DNA from: Acidimicrobiia bacterium
Lineage (GTDB): Bacteria > Actinomycetota > Acidimicrobiia > Acidimicrobiales > CAIXPF01
Assembly: GCA_947476745.1 (NCBI GenBank)
Contig: CANJRG010000007.1
Coordinates: 109,664-173,663, forward strand
Direction of reading: 5' to 3'
Length of the DNA stretch: 64,000 bases
Shown here one piece after another: positions 27,104-37,014 of this stretch; position 1 is the stretch's first letter, and every line of letters starts with the position of its first letter. The position numbers were made by a program, and so were the translations under genes. The notes under the pieces are model-generated. The model saw only the letters and a program-made list of their open reading frames with translations, made no database searches and had not been told where the DNA came from.

Positions 27104-28780
27104 ATGGCATATGACCTGAAGATCACCGGCGGCACCATCGTCGACGGACGCAAGACCCCTCGTTTCGTCGGCGACGTGGGCATCAAGGACGGCAAGGTCG
27201 TCGCCCTCGGCAACGCCCCCGAAGAGGCCGTGCGCACCATCGACGCCACCGGCCGGGTGGTGGCCCCCGGCTTCGTGGACATCCACACCCACTACGACGC
27301 CCAGATCGTGTGGGACAACCTGGTGTCGTGCTCGCCGTGGCACGGCGTGACCACCGTGGTGATGGGCAACTGCGGCTTCTCGGTGGCACCGACCCGTCCG
27401 ATGCACCGCGATCTGATCATGCGGACCCTCGAGAACGTCGAGGGCATGAGCGTGTCGGCGTTGCGGGCCGGGCTCGGGGCCGAATGGCCGTTCGAAACCT
27501 TCCCCGAGTACCTCGACGTGATCGAGCAGCGTGGCTGTGCGGTCAACGTGGCCGCCCTCATGGGCCACACCGCGCTGCGCATGTACGTGATGGGCGAGGC
27601 GGCGGTGGAGCGTGAGGCGACTGCCGAGGAGATCGCAGCCCAGAAGGACCTGCTGCGCGAGGCGCTCGAGGCCGGTGCGTTGGGCTTCGCCACCTCCAAG
27701 GCCAACACCCACGTCGGCTACGACGGCAAGCCGGTGCCCTCCCGGGTGGCCGACATCGAGGAGATCTACGCCATCGCCGCCGCCCTGGGCGAGGTGCCCA
27801 ATGCGGTGATGCAGGCCACGATCGGGCGGGGCCTGTCCCACAAGGAGTTCGCCCACATCGCCGAGATGACCGGCAGGTCGGTCAGCTGGACGGCGTTGCT
27901 GTCGGGCCAGCCCCGCCAGGACTACCGCGAGGAGCTGCGCAAGGCCGCCGAGATCGCGGCCCGGGGCCTGAAGGTGTTCCCGCAGGTCGCGGTGCAGCCG
28001 GTGCAGTTCGAGATGAACTGGAAGGCCCCGTTCATCTACGAGGCGCTCAGCTGCTTCAAGCCGGTGTCGGCGTCCGATCTCGACGGGCGCAAGGCGCTCT
28101 ACGCCGATCCCGACTGGCGGGACTCCTTCAAGGAGAAGGCCGGCAAGGGCGGCATCATCTACGACCGTTGGGCCCGCACCACGGTGTCGTGGTACCCCGC
28201 CGACACGTCCTTCGAGGGTCGCAACGTGCAGGAACTCGCCGACCACCTCGGCAAGGACCCCGTCGACGTGATGATGGACATGGCCCTCGACGCCGATCTC
28301 GAGATGCGCATCACCCAGGACGTGGTCAACTACGACCCCGACGACATCCAGGCGCTGCTGTCGGACCCCAACACCGTCATTGGCCTGTCCGACGCCGGGG
28401 CGCATGCCAGCCAGCTGTGCGACGCCAAGTACTCCACCGAGTTCCTGTCGACCTTCGTGCGCGAACGTGAGGCGTTCACACTCGAGGAAGGCGTCCACAT
28501 GCTGACCCAGCGCCCGGCCGAGGTGTTCGGCATCACCGACCGCGGCACCCTCGAGGTCGGCAAGCCGGCCGACGTGGTGGTGTTCGACTCCGCCGAGGTC
28601 GGCCACCTCGGCAAGCGCCGGGTGTACGACCTGCCCGGCGGCGCCGACCGCATCATCTCCGACGCCAAGGGCATCAACGCCGTCATCGTCAACGGCACCG
28701 TCATCCGCCAGGAGGGGACCGACCAGGTCGCCCACGGCGAGAACCTCCCCGGCGCCCTGCTGCGCAACGGTCACGCCTGA
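27104..28780 (+). CDS. N-acyl-D-amino-acid deacylase-like amidohydrolase
   Basis: 558 aa, amidohydrolase family 3. The N-terminal beta-sandwich (ITGGTIVDGRKTPRFVGDVG) is followed by the metal motif FVDIHTHYDAQ, then VMGNCGFSVAP with the bridging cysteine of D-aminoacylases, and LMGHTALRMYVMG. The last metal Asp lies in GLSDAGAHASQ. The C-terminal closing strand is LEVGKPADVVVFD. It hydrolyses a C-N bond, perhaps of an N-acyl-D-amino acid; many environmental relatives have untested activity. Spacing of 19 bp to the upstream amidohydrolase and an AAAGGAA box suggest co-expression. Confidence 0.9.
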   Translation: MAYDLKITGGTIVDGRKTPRFVGDVGIKDGKVVALGNAPEEAVRTIDATGRVVAPGFVDIHTHYDAQIVWDNLVSCSPWHGVTTVVMGNCGFSVAPTRPMHRDLIMRTLENVEGMSVSALRAGLGAEWPFETFPEYLDVIEQRGCAVNVAALMGHTALRMYVMGEAAVEREATAEEIAAQKDLLREALEAGALGFATSKANTHVGYDGKPVPSRVADIEEIYAIAAALGEVPNAVMQATIGRGLSHKEFAHIAEMTGRSVSWTALLSGQPRQDYREELRKAAEIAARGLKVFPQVAVQPVQFEMNWKAPFIYEALSCFKPVSASDLDGRKALYADPDWRDSFKEKAGKGGIIYDRWARTTVSWYPADTSFEGRNVQELADHLGKDPVDVMMDMALDADLEMRITQDVVNYDPDDIQALLSDPNTVIGLSDAGAHASQLCDAKYSTEFLSTFVREREAFTLEEGVHMLTQRPAEVFGITDRGTLEVGKPADVVVFDSAEVGHLGKRRVYDLPGGADRIISDAKGINAVIVNGTVIRQEGTDQVAHGENLPGALLRNGHA

Positions 28781-28883
28781 GCGCAGTGAAGGGGTGACCG
28801 TGGTGGACGGGTGAGCGCTAGCGAGCTCGGACACCGATGGGGTCCGGGGGCGCAGCCCCGGCAACGACAACGGTGAAAACGAG

Positions 28884-28916
28884 AACGAGGCCCCGGGGCT
28901 GTCCCGGGGCCTCGTT
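28884..28916. terminator. Strong bidirectional terminator-like hairpin
   Basis: A perfect 14-bp stem, AACGAGGCCCCGGG (28884-28897) with CCCGGGGCCTCGTT (28903-28916), loop GCTGT. It lies between two convergent genes. There is no U-tract, as is common in high-GC actinomycetes. Confidence 0.75.
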
Positions 28917-28929
28917 GCGTGCGGTCGGA

Positions 28930-30177
<1,248 letters not shown>

Positions 30178-30257
30178 GCGGTGAACCCTTCCAGGGGACG
30201 GTGTACGAACGGGCCAGACCCTACACACCACGCTCCGATGCCGCCGCGCCGGTCGCG

Positions 30258-30263
30258 TAGGGT
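30258..30263 (+). promoter_or_regulatory. -10 box TAGGGT for the acyl-CoA carboxylase gene
   Basis: TAGGGT, 44 nt before the GTG at 30308. The resulting leader carries a GGAGG ribosome-binding site at 30295-30299. Confidence 0.45.
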
Positions 30264-30307
30264 CCTGCCCGGGCAGGTGATGTCGCCTGCCGGTGGAGGA
30301 CCGAACC

Positions 30308-33300
30308 GTGGGACTGTCGTCGTTGCTCATCGCCAACCGGGGCGAGATCGCCATCCGGATCGCCCGCACCGCGGCGGACTGCGGCGTGCACACCGTCGCC
30401 GTGTACTCCGAGGACGACGCCACCTCGCTGCACACCCGGGTCACCGACGAGGCCCGGGCACTCGGCGGCACCGGGGCGCTTGCCTACCTCGACGGCAACC
30501 GGATCGTCGCCCTCGCCCGTGAGGCCGGGGCCGATGCGGTCCATCCCGGCTATGGGTTCCTGTCGGAGAACGCGGCGTTCGCCCGGGCGTGCGCAGCCGC
30601 TGGGCTGACCTTCGTCGGGCCACGTCCGGAGCTGCTCGAGCTGTTCGGCGACAAGGTGCGCGCCCGGGCCGAGGCCGCAGCGGCCGGCCTGGCGGTGCTG
30701 CGGGGGTCGGTCGGGCCGGTCGACGTTGTCGCGGCGCAGGCGTTCCTCGACTCGCTCGGCACCGGCGGGGCCATGGTCATCAAGGCCGTGGCCGGCGGCG
30801 GCGGCCGGGGCATGCGGGTGGTCCGCCACGGCGAGGACGTGGCCGCGGCCCATGCCCGCTGCGTGTCGGAGGCGACCGCGTCGTTCCGCAACGGGGCGGT
30901 GTACACCGAGCAGTACCTGCCCCGGGCCCGACACATCGAGGTGCAGATCCTCGGCGACGGCACCGGGGCCGTGGCCCATCTCGGTGAACGCGACTGCTCG
31001 ATCCAGCGACGCCACCAGAAGCTGCTGGAGATCGCCCCGGCCCCCGATCTCCCCGCCGGGCTGCGCAGCAGGATCATCGACGCTGCTCTGCGGCTCGCCC
31101 GTGCGGTGCGCTACGACAACATCGGTACCTTCGAGTTCCTCGTCGACGCCACCGCACCGGGCGACGGTTCGAGCTTCGCTTTCATCGAGGCCAACCCGCG
31201 GCTGCAGGTCGAGCACACCGTGACCGAGGAGGTCACCGGCACCGACCTCGTGGCGCTGCAGCTCGGCCTGGCCGAGGGGCGCACCCTGGCCGAGCTCGGG
31301 CTCGGCGACGGGATCACCGTCGAGCCACAGGGCATCGCCATCCAGGCCCGGATCAACCTCGAGCGGGTCGGCGCCGACGGGACGGCACTGCCCAGCGGCG
31401 GGGTTCTCGAGCACTATGCGCTGCCGGCCGGCAAGGGCATCCGGGTCGACGGCTTCGGTTACGCCGGCTACCGCACCAGCCCCAACTTCGACTCGCTGGT
31501 GGCCAAGCTCATCACCCACCATCCCGGCGGGGACTTCGCGGCGGCAGCAGCCAAGCTGTACCGGGCCCTGGGCGAGGTCCACATCGACGGCGCCGACACC
31601 AACGTCGCGTTCCTGCAGGACCTCGTCGCCTCGGCGGGGTTCCGCCGGGCCGAGCTACGGACCACGTTCATCGACGAGTTCGTCGCCGGCAGAGCCGCGG
31701 CCGGGACTTCGGCCGAGGGCGACTCGCCGCCGCCGGCGGGCCACCCGCAACGATTCGTCGTCGATTCGCCGACGGCGACGGGTGGCCGTGCCCCCGAGGG
31801 GGCCGGCGACGGGGCCGGGCCTGCCCGGGCCGGTGCGCAGGTCGACCGGGACGATCCGCTGGCCGTGCTGGCCTACGGCAAGGCCCGCACGGCCGGGCAC
31901 GCGGCGACCGGGCACGCGGCGGCCGGGCACCGTGCTGCACTCACTCGGGACGGGGTCGAGACGGTCACCGCCCCCATGCAGGGCACCGTCGTTGAGGTCG
32001 CCGTCGCCGTCGGCGAACAGGTTCGGCCCAACCAACTCGTCGCGGTGATGGAAGCGATGAAGATGGAACACGAGATCCGCGCCGTGGCTGCGGGCGTGGT
32101 GCGCGAGATCCACGTGGGGGCGGGCGACATCGTGTTCGTCGACGCGCCCCTGCTGCAGATCGAGTCCGCCGAGGTCGCACGTGCGCTCGAGACCGAGGTG
32201 GAGCGCGTCGACCTCGACGAGCTGCGCCCGGACCTCGCCGAGGTCCTCGCCCGTCACGCCGTCACCCTCGACGCGGCCCGGCCCGCCGCCGTGGCCAAGC
32301 GCCGGTCCACCGGGCAGCGCACCGCCCGGGAGAACGTGGCCGACCTCGTCGACGACGGCACGTTCATCGAGTTCGGACAGCTGGCCCTGGCCGCCCAGCG
32401 CCGGCGACGCACCCGCGAGGAGCTCATCGCCAAGAGCCCCGCCGACGGCATGATCACCGGGGTCGGTTCCATCAACGGCGGGCTGTTCGGCGAACCGGCC
32501 AACCGCTGTGCGGTGATGGCGTACGACTACACGGTCTTCGCCGGCACCCAGGGCATCAAGAACCACGCCAAGACCGACCGCATGATCGAGGTCATCACCC
32601 AGGGTCGCCTGCCGCTGGTGCTCTTCGCCGAGGGTGGGGGTGGCCGGCCCGGCGACACCGACGGCGGCGACTTCGGCACCATGACCTTCGGGCACTTCGC
32701 CAAGCTCAGCGGCCTGGTGCCCATGGTCGGCATCGTGTCGGGGTTCTGCTTCGCCGGCAACGCCTCGCTGCTGGGCTGCTGCGACGTCATCATCGCCACC
32801 CGCGACGCAAACCTCGGGATGGGCGGACCCGCCATGATCGAGGGCGGTGGTCTCGGCGTGTTCCGGCCCGAGGAGATCGGGCCGATCGAGGTGCAGACCG
32901 CCAACGGCGTGGTCGACGTCGCGGTGGCCGACGAGGCCGAGGCCGTACAGGTCGCCAAGCAGTACCTGGGCTACTTCCAGGGCCGCGTGTCGCAGTGGAG
33001 CGAACCGGACCAACGCGAGCTGCGCCGCATCATCCCCGAGAACCGGCTGCGGGTCTACGACGTGCGCCGAATCGTCGACACCGTGGCCGACGAGGGCAGC
33101 GTGTTGGAGCTGCGCCGCCACTTCGGGGTCGGCATGGTGACCGCGCTGATCCGCATCGAGGGCCGGCCGGTGGGGGTGGTGGCGAACAACCCCCACCACC
33201 TCGGCGGGGCCATCGACGCCGACGCCGCCGACAAGGGCGCCCATTTCATGCAGCTGTGTGACGCCTTCGACATCCCGCTGCTGTTCCTGTGCGACACGCC

Positions 33301-33778
33301 GGGGATCATGGTCGGCCCCGAGGTCGAGAAGACTGCGCTGGTGCGCAAGTCGAGCCGGATGTTCCTGGTCGGGGCCAACCTGTCGGTGCCGTACTGCACC
33401 GTCATCGTCCGCAAGGCGTACGGCCTGGGCGGGGTGGCGATGGCCGGTGGGTCCTTCAAGCTGAACGCCTTCACCGTGGCATGGCCCACCGGCGAGTTCG
33501 GTCCGATGGGCCTCGAGGGTTCGGTGAAGCTGGCGTACCGCAACGAGCTGGCCGCCATCGCCGATCCGGCCGAACGCAAGGCCACCTACGACGCCATGGT
33601 GGCCAAGGAGTACCAGCGCGGCAAAGCATTGAACTTGGCGTCCGGCTTCGCCATCGACGACACCATCGACCCCGCCGAGACCCGGGCGTGGGTGGCCAAC
33701 ATGCTGGCCTCGTACCGCCCCGGGCCCGCGAGGGAGGACCGCAACGGCAAGAAGCGGCCCGTCGTCGACGCCTGGTGA
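30308..33778 (+). CDS. Single-chain biotin-dependent acyl-CoA carboxylase (BC-BCCP-CT)
   Basis: 1156 aa holding every domain of an acyl-CoA carboxylase. Biotin carboxylase (about 1-450): LLIANRGEIAIRIARTA, the ATP-grasp glycine loop KAVAGGGGRGMRVV, ERDCSIQRRHQKLLE and EANPRLQVEHTVTEEVTG. An Ala/Gly/Pro linker follows, then BCCP with the biotinylation lysine K585 in VMEAMKMEH. The carboxyltransferase (about 620-1156) has RENVADLVDDGTFIEFG, DYTVFAGTQG, GGGGRPGDTDG and NPHHLGGAIDADAADKG. The layout and size fit the homohexameric long-chain acyl-CoA carboxylase first studied in Mycobacterium avium. The preferred acyl length cannot be read here. GTG at 30308 is chosen because GGAGG lies 8 nt before it; a GTG at 30293 would overlap that box. 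Confidence 0.95.
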   Translation: MGLSSLLIANRGEIAIRIARTAADCGVHTVAVYSEDDATSLHTRVTDEARALGGTGALAYLDGNRIVALAREAGADAVHPGYGFLSENAAFARACAAAGLTFVGPRPELLELFGDKVRARAEAAAAGLAVLRGSVGPVDVVAAQAFLDSLGTGGAMVIKAVAGGGGRGMRVVRHGEDVAAAHARCVSEATASFRNGAVYTEQYLPRARHIEVQILGDGTGAVAHLGERDCSIQRRHQKLLEIAPAPDLPAGLRSRIIDAALRLARAVRYDNIGTFEFLVDATAPGDGSSFAFIEANPRLQVEHTVTEEVTGTDLVALQLGLAEGRTLAELGLGDGITVEPQGIAIQARINLERVGADGTALPSGGVLEHYALPAGKGIRVDGFGYAGYRTSPNFDSLVAKLITHHPGGDFAAAAAKLYRALGEVHIDGADTNVAFLQDLVASAGFRRAELRTTFIDEFVAGRAAAGTSAEGDSPPPAGHPQRFVVDSPTATGGRAPEGAGDGAGPARAGAQVDRDDPLAVLAYGKARTAGHAATGHAAAGHRAALTRDGVETVTAPMQGTVVEVAVAVGEQVRPNQLVAVMEAMKMEHEIRAVAAGVVREIHVGAGDIVFVDAPLLQIESAEVARALETEVERVDLDELRPDLAEVLARHAVTLDAARPAAVAKRRSTGQRTARENVADLVDDGTFIEFGQLALAAQRRRRTREELIAKSPADGMITGVGSINGGLFGEPANRCAVMAYDYTVFAGTQGIKNHAKTDRMIEVITQGRLPLVLFAEGGGGRPGDTDGGDFGTMTFGHFAKLSGLVPMVGIVSGFCFAGNASLLGCCDVIIATRDANLGMGGPAMIEGGGLGVFRPEEIGPIEVQTANGVVDVAVADEAEAVQVAKQYLGYFQGRVSQWSEPDQRELRRIIPENRLRVYDVRRIVDTVADEGSVLELRRHFGVGMVTALIRIEGRPVGVVANNPHHLGGAIDADAADKGAHFMQLCDAFDIPLLFLCDTPGIMVGPEVEKTALVRKSSRMFLVGANLSVPYCTVIVRKAYGLGGVAMAGGSFKLNAFTVAWPTGEFGPMGLEGSVKLAYRNELAAIADPAERKATYDAMVAKEYQRGKALNLASGFAIDDTIDPAETRAWVANMLASYRPGPAREDRNGKKRPVVDAW

Positions 33779-33812
33779 CCGATGCCGGGTTGCGAACCCG
33801 GTCGGACGCGAA

Positions 33813-33842
33813 ACGGCCCGGCACCGTTGGGTGCCGGGCCGT
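33813..33842. terminator. Bidirectional terminator-like hairpin
   Basis: A perfect 13-bp stem, ACGGCCCGGCACC (33813-33825) with GGTGCCGGGCCGT (33830-33842), loop GTTG, between convergent genes. Confidence 0.75.
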
Positions 33843-33875
33843 CGTGGGTCGGGTCGGGTAACGGACGGGCCGGGG

Positions 33876-34706
33876 TCAGGCCCGGGTGAGCGTGCCGTCG
33901 TCGAGCATCGGGCCGAACTGCCGGGTGACCAGCTTCATCATCTCCGGATGGGTCAGCACCCAGAAGCTGTCACGTTGGATGGCGTCGAGCACCAGGTTGC
34001 CTACGTCGTCGGGGTGCATCCCCGACTCGAGCATCGACTGGATGGCCGAGCCGGCCTTGCCCTCGGCAGCACCGTCTGCCTTGGGCTTGGCCTTGGACGG
34101 CCGGTACTGCACCGAGTTGCGGCTGATGTTGGTGTTGATCGGGCCGGGGCAGAGCACCGACGCGTGCACGGCACTCTTGCGGACCCGCAGGTCGCGCTCG
34201 AGGGTGGCCATGAGCGCCACCACACCGTGCTTGGCCACGTTGTAGGCCGCCATCATCGGGCTCGACACCAGGCCGGCCATCGACGCAGTCGAGTTGAGGT
34301 GGCCGCCCTCGCCGTGGGACTCGATGAGGGGCAGGAACGTCTTGACGCCGTAGATCGGGCCCCACAGGTCGACGTCGATCATCCAACGCCAGTCCTCGAG
34401 CTTGATGTTGTGGGTCGGCGTGGGCAGGCCGATGCCGGCGTTGTTGCACAGCACGTGCACCTTGCCGAAACGGTCGAGCGCGGTCTGGGCAAGTGCCTCG
34501 ACCTCCTCGAGCTTGGACACGTCGCAGCGGGTGGTGACGACCTCGGTCCCCGCCGCCGTCAGGTCCTGTGCGGCGGCCGCCAGCCTGTCGTCGTCGAGGT
34601 CGGCGAGCACCAGCTTCATACCCGCCGCGGCGAAGGCGTTCGCCATCCCCCGCCCGATCCCACTCGCTCCTCCGGTGATCACCGCAATGCGGCCCTGCGT
34701 CTCCAT
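33876..34706 (-). CDS. Short-chain dehydrogenase/reductase
   Basis: SDR, 276 aa. ITGGASGIGRGMANAFA, DLDDDRLAAAA (an Asp after the second strand favours NAD(H)), LCNNAGIGLP, catalytic serine in LNSTASMAGL and Tyr-Lys in AYNVAKHGVVAL. The C-terminal tail KAKPKADGAAEGK is longer than average. Substrate unknown. The frame stays open far upstream, but the ATG at 34706 is preceded by TAAGGT 7 nt away, a leaderless start, and the family begins here. Confidence 0.94.
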   Translation of the reverse strand: METQGRIAVITGGASGIGRGMANAFAAAGMKLVLADLDDDRLAAAAQDLTAAGTEVVTTRCDVSKLEEVEALAQTALDRFGKVHVLCNNAGIGLPTPTHNIKLEDWRWMIDVDLWGPIYGVKTFLPLIESHGEGGHLNSTASMAGLVSSPMMAAYNVAKHGVVALMATLERDLRVRKSAVHASVLCPGPINTNISRNSVQYRPSKAKPKADGAAEGKAGSAIQSMLESGMHPDDVGNLVLDAIQRDSFWVLTHPEMMKLVTRQFGPMLDDGTLTRA

Positions 34707-34713
34707 GGCAGCG

Positions 34714-34719
34714 ACCTTA
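34714..34719 (-). promoter_or_regulatory. -10 box TAAGGT for the SDR at 33876-34706
   Basis: TAAGGT on the minus strand, 7 nt before the ATG. Confidence 0.55.
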
Positions 34720-34738
34720 CCCCGACGGAACGGCGACG

Positions 34739-34829
34739 CTCCTCTCCTCCTCTCCTCCCCTCCCCCTCTCCCCCGCTCCCCCTCTCCCCCTCTCCTCCTC
34801 TCCCCCTCTCCTCCTCTCCTCCTCTCCCC
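34739..34829. repeat. Polypyrimidine tract (CT-only, about 90 bp)
   Basis: Blocks of CTCCTCTCCTCC and CCCCTCTC with a single G near 34775. It sits between divergent genes, only 20 bp from each -10 box. Such homopyrimidine tracts can adopt triplex DNA; a regulatory role is speculative. Confidence 0.85.
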
Positions 34830-34847
34830 GCCGGACCGCCGGACCGT

Positions 34848-34853
34848 TAGGGT
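34848..34853 (+). promoter_or_regulatory. -10 box TAGGGT for the esterase gene
   Basis: TAGGGT, 6 nt before the ATG at 34860. Confidence 0.55.
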
Positions 34854-34859
34854 CGGCCC

Positions 34860-35525
34860 ATGCTTCGCACGAACGTGGTCGGTACCACCGGCACCGGCGA
34901 CCACCTCCTGGTCCTCATCCACGGCTACGGCGCCGACGAGTACGACCTGGCGGCGCTCGCCCCGATCCTCGACCCGGCCGGGCGCTGCTTCACCGTGTGC
35001 CCCCGTGGGCCGATCGACGTGGCGCCGTACGGCGGTGCGGCCTGGTACGACCGGGACGAACACGGTGTCATCGAACCGGGCAGCTTCCAGCGGTCGTTGC
35101 TCGCACTGGACCAACTGGTCGATGCCGCAGCCGCGCCACGGGGGATCAGCCGCGCCAGGACCGTGGTGATCGGCTTCTCCCAGGGAGGGGCCATGGCGTT
35201 GGCGTTGTCCCTGCGGGACACCACGACCGCCAGGCCGGCCGGCGTGGCGTGCCTGTCGGGCATGTTGCAGACGCCGGACTGGCTGCGTTACGCCTGGGAC
35301 GCCGATGGCTGGACCGGGCCCGGCGACGGGTTTCCGGCGGTGTACGTGCAGCACGGCATCCACGATCCGATGGTGGACATCGAGCGCGGCCGGCGTACCC
35401 GGGAGGTGCTCGCCGGCCACGGCATCGAGGCGGAGTACCACGAGTACGCCATGCAGCACGAGATCCGGCCGGAGTCGATCATCGACCTGCGCGGCTGGCT
35501 CGCCACCGTCCTCGACGCCGACTGA
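34860..35525 (+). CDS. Phospholipase/carboxylesterase-type alpha/beta hydrolase
   Basis: Small serine esterase, 221 aa. LLVLIHGYGADEYDL (oxyanion loop), nucleophile Ser in VVIGFSQGGAMALALS, Asp in VQHGIHDPMVDIERG and His in YAMQHEIRPESI. This is the compact acyl-protein-thioesterase/carboxylesterase fold; the substrate is unknown. No signal peptide, so cytosolic. The start is leaderless (TAGGGT at 34848). Divergent from the SDR, with the polypyrimidine tract between them. Confidence 0.92.
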   Translation: MLRTNVVGTTGTGDHLLVLIHGYGADEYDLAALAPILDPAGRCFTVCPRGPIDVAPYGGAAWYDRDEHGVIEPGSFQRSLLALDQLVDAAAAPRGISRARTVVIGFSQGGAMALALSLRDTTTARPAGVACLSGMLQTPDWLRYAWDADGWTGPGDGFPAVYVQHGIHDPMVDIERGRRTREVLAGHGIEAEYHEYAMQHEIRPESIIDLRGWLATVLDAD

Positions 35526-35640
35526 TTCCCGGCCGACTCCCCATCGACCGCCGCCGGCCCTACTGCCCGACCTCCCGGCCCCCGTCCCGGATCTGCCCTG
35601 GTCCGGAACACGACCGCCTCGGCGAATTCGCCCCGTTGCG

Positions 35641-35661
35641 GCGAATCGACGTCGAATCGCC
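35641..35661. repeat. Dispersed near-palindromic 21-mer, copy 2 of 3
   Basis: Contains CGAATCGACGTCGAATCGCC, also found at 9710-9729 (in a gene) and 55100-55119 (intergenic). The flanks extend it here to GCGGCGA...TCGCCGC, an almost complete palindrome. Confidence 0.7.
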
Positions 35662-35690
35662 GCGACGCATTCGACCCGCACCGACGATGC

Positions 35691-35720
35691 CAGGCCGGGC
35701 CAGGCCGGGCCAGGCCGGGC
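35691..35720. repeat. 10-bp tandem repeat, three copies
   Basis: Three identical CAGGCCGGGC units in the 213-bp gap between convergent genes. No terminator with a clean stem was found in this gap. Confidence 0.85.
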
Positions 35721-35738
35721 CGGTGTCCGTCACCGGGC

Positions 35739-36977
35739 TCAGAACTCGGTTCGTTCCTCCGGGCTCTCGACGAGCACACCACGCGCGGTCAGCCCGGCCA
35801 CCGCATCGGCGGACAGGCCCAGCAGTTCGCCGAAGATGGCGGCATTGTCCGCCCCGAGGTGACGCGCCCCCGATCGCGGGCCGCAGTCGGTGCCGGCGAT
35901 CCGCAGCGCGGCCCGGTTCACGATCGCGGTCTCCGTCCCACAGGGCACCTCGACATAGGCGTCGCGGTCCTCGGCCCAGTCGGTGTCGAGCGTGTCGGCC
36001 ATGCTGAGCAGCCGACCGACCGGCAACCGGGCCCCTTCGGAGAGGGTGTGTTCGAACTCATCGAACGAGTCGAACGTGGCGGCCCATTCGGAGAGGTGCT
36101 CCAGGCATAGCTCCAGGTTCGCCGAACGGGCCTCCATCGTGGCAAAACGCTCGTCGTCGAGCAGCTCGGGCCGGCCCGACAGGCGGGCGTAGGCCGCGAA
36201 CACGAACGGCGGGGCCCCGGGAATGGCCACCCAGGTTCCCTCGGCGTCGCCGAGTTGCACCACGGCCGCACGACCGGGACGGAACGGGCTGCGGACGTGG
36301 TCCGGCCCGCCATTGGCCTCGACTGCGGTCCACTCGTTCTGAGCGATCATCGACTCCACCATCGAGGCGTCGATGTGGGCACCCTGACCGGTGCGCTCGC
36401 GGCGCCACAACGCGGCCAGCACGCCGTGGGCGCCGGCCATACCGGCGGCGATGTCGGCATGGGAGACCGGCTCGGGCAACGGGTCGCGCCCCCACTCGCG
36501 GGCCTTGTAGTCGAGCAGGCCCACCTCGGCGTGCACGACCGGGGCATAGGCCCGCCGGCGCGCCGCCCGGCCGTTCTGGCCGTAGCCCGATACCGAGCAG
36601 TACACGATGTCCGGCCGGCGGGCCCGGACGTGCTCGTAGGCGATGCCCAGCTTGTCCGCGACGCCCGGCCGAAAGTTCTCCACCACCACGTCGCAGCGTT
36701 CGGCCAACTGCAACGCCAGCTCGACGCCCTCCGGCTCGTTCAGGTCGATGGAGGCGAAACGCTTGCCGACGTTCTGTCCGGCGAAGATCAACGCGATCCC
36801 ACCACGGCGCGGCCACCCGGTGCGCAGCAGGTCCCCCTCGGGCGGCTCGACCTTGATCACCTCGGCGCCGAGATCGGACAGCGTGCGGGTGAGACACGGC
36901 CCGGCCACCACCCGGGTGAAGTCGAGCACCCGCAGGCCCTCGAGGATGCCGGGACCGATGTCGAGCGATGCAGCCAC
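35739..36977 (-). CDS. Class III CoA-transferase (CaiB/BaiF)
   Basis: Single-unit family III CoA-transferase, 412 aa. LRVLDFTRVVAGPCLTRTLS, EVIKVEPPEGDLLR, NVGKRFASIDLNEPEG, CDVVVENFRPGVADKLG and VYCSVSGYGQNG are all standard. The Asp region reads GQGAHIDASMVESM. It transfers CoA between organic acids; the pair is unknown. GTG at 36977 is chosen because a TACGGT box lies 7 nt upstream, so the message would be leaderless. Divergent from the methyltransferase, whose own TACGGT box is 11 bp away. Confidence 0.93.
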   Translation of the reverse strand: MAASLDIGPGILEGLRVLDFTRVVAGPCLTRTLSDLGAEVIKVEPPEGDLLRTGWPRRGGIALIFAGQNVGKRFASIDLNEPEGVELALQLAERCDVVVENFRPGVADKLGIAYEHVRARRPDIVYCSVSGYGQNGRAARRRAYAPVVHAEVGLLDYKAREWGRDPLPEPVSHADIAAGMAGAHGVLAALWRRERTGQGAHIDASMVESMIAQNEWTAVEANGGPDHVRSPFRPGRAAVVQLGDAEGTWVAIPGAPPFVFAAYARLSGRPELLDDERFATMEARSANLELCLEHLSEWAATFDSFDEFEHTLSEGARLPVGRLLSMADTLDTDWAEDRDAYVEVPCGTETAIVNRAALRIAGTDCGPRSGARHLGADNAAIFGELLGLSADAVAGLTARGVLVESPEERTEF

Positions 36978-36984
36978 GGCGTGG

Positions 36985-36990
36985 ACCGTA
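36985..36990 (-). promoter_or_regulatory. -10 box TACGGT for the CoA-transferase
   Basis: TACGGT on the minus strand, 7 nt before GTG 36977. It faces the box at 37001-37006, so two promoters are packed back to back. Confidence 0.55.
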
Positions 36991-37000
36991 GTCGCCCCGC

Positions 37001-37006
37001 TACGGT
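37001..37006 (+). promoter_or_regulatory. -10 box TACGGT for the methyltransferase
   Basis: TACGGT, 8 nt before the ATG at 37015. Confidence 0.5.
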
Positions 37007-37014
37007 GCCCGTCG

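Noticed and set aside
33876..35681. 601-residue frame including the SDR
   Set aside because: The extra N-terminal part runs antisense to the esterase and through the polypyrimidine tract; the SDR starts at 34706.
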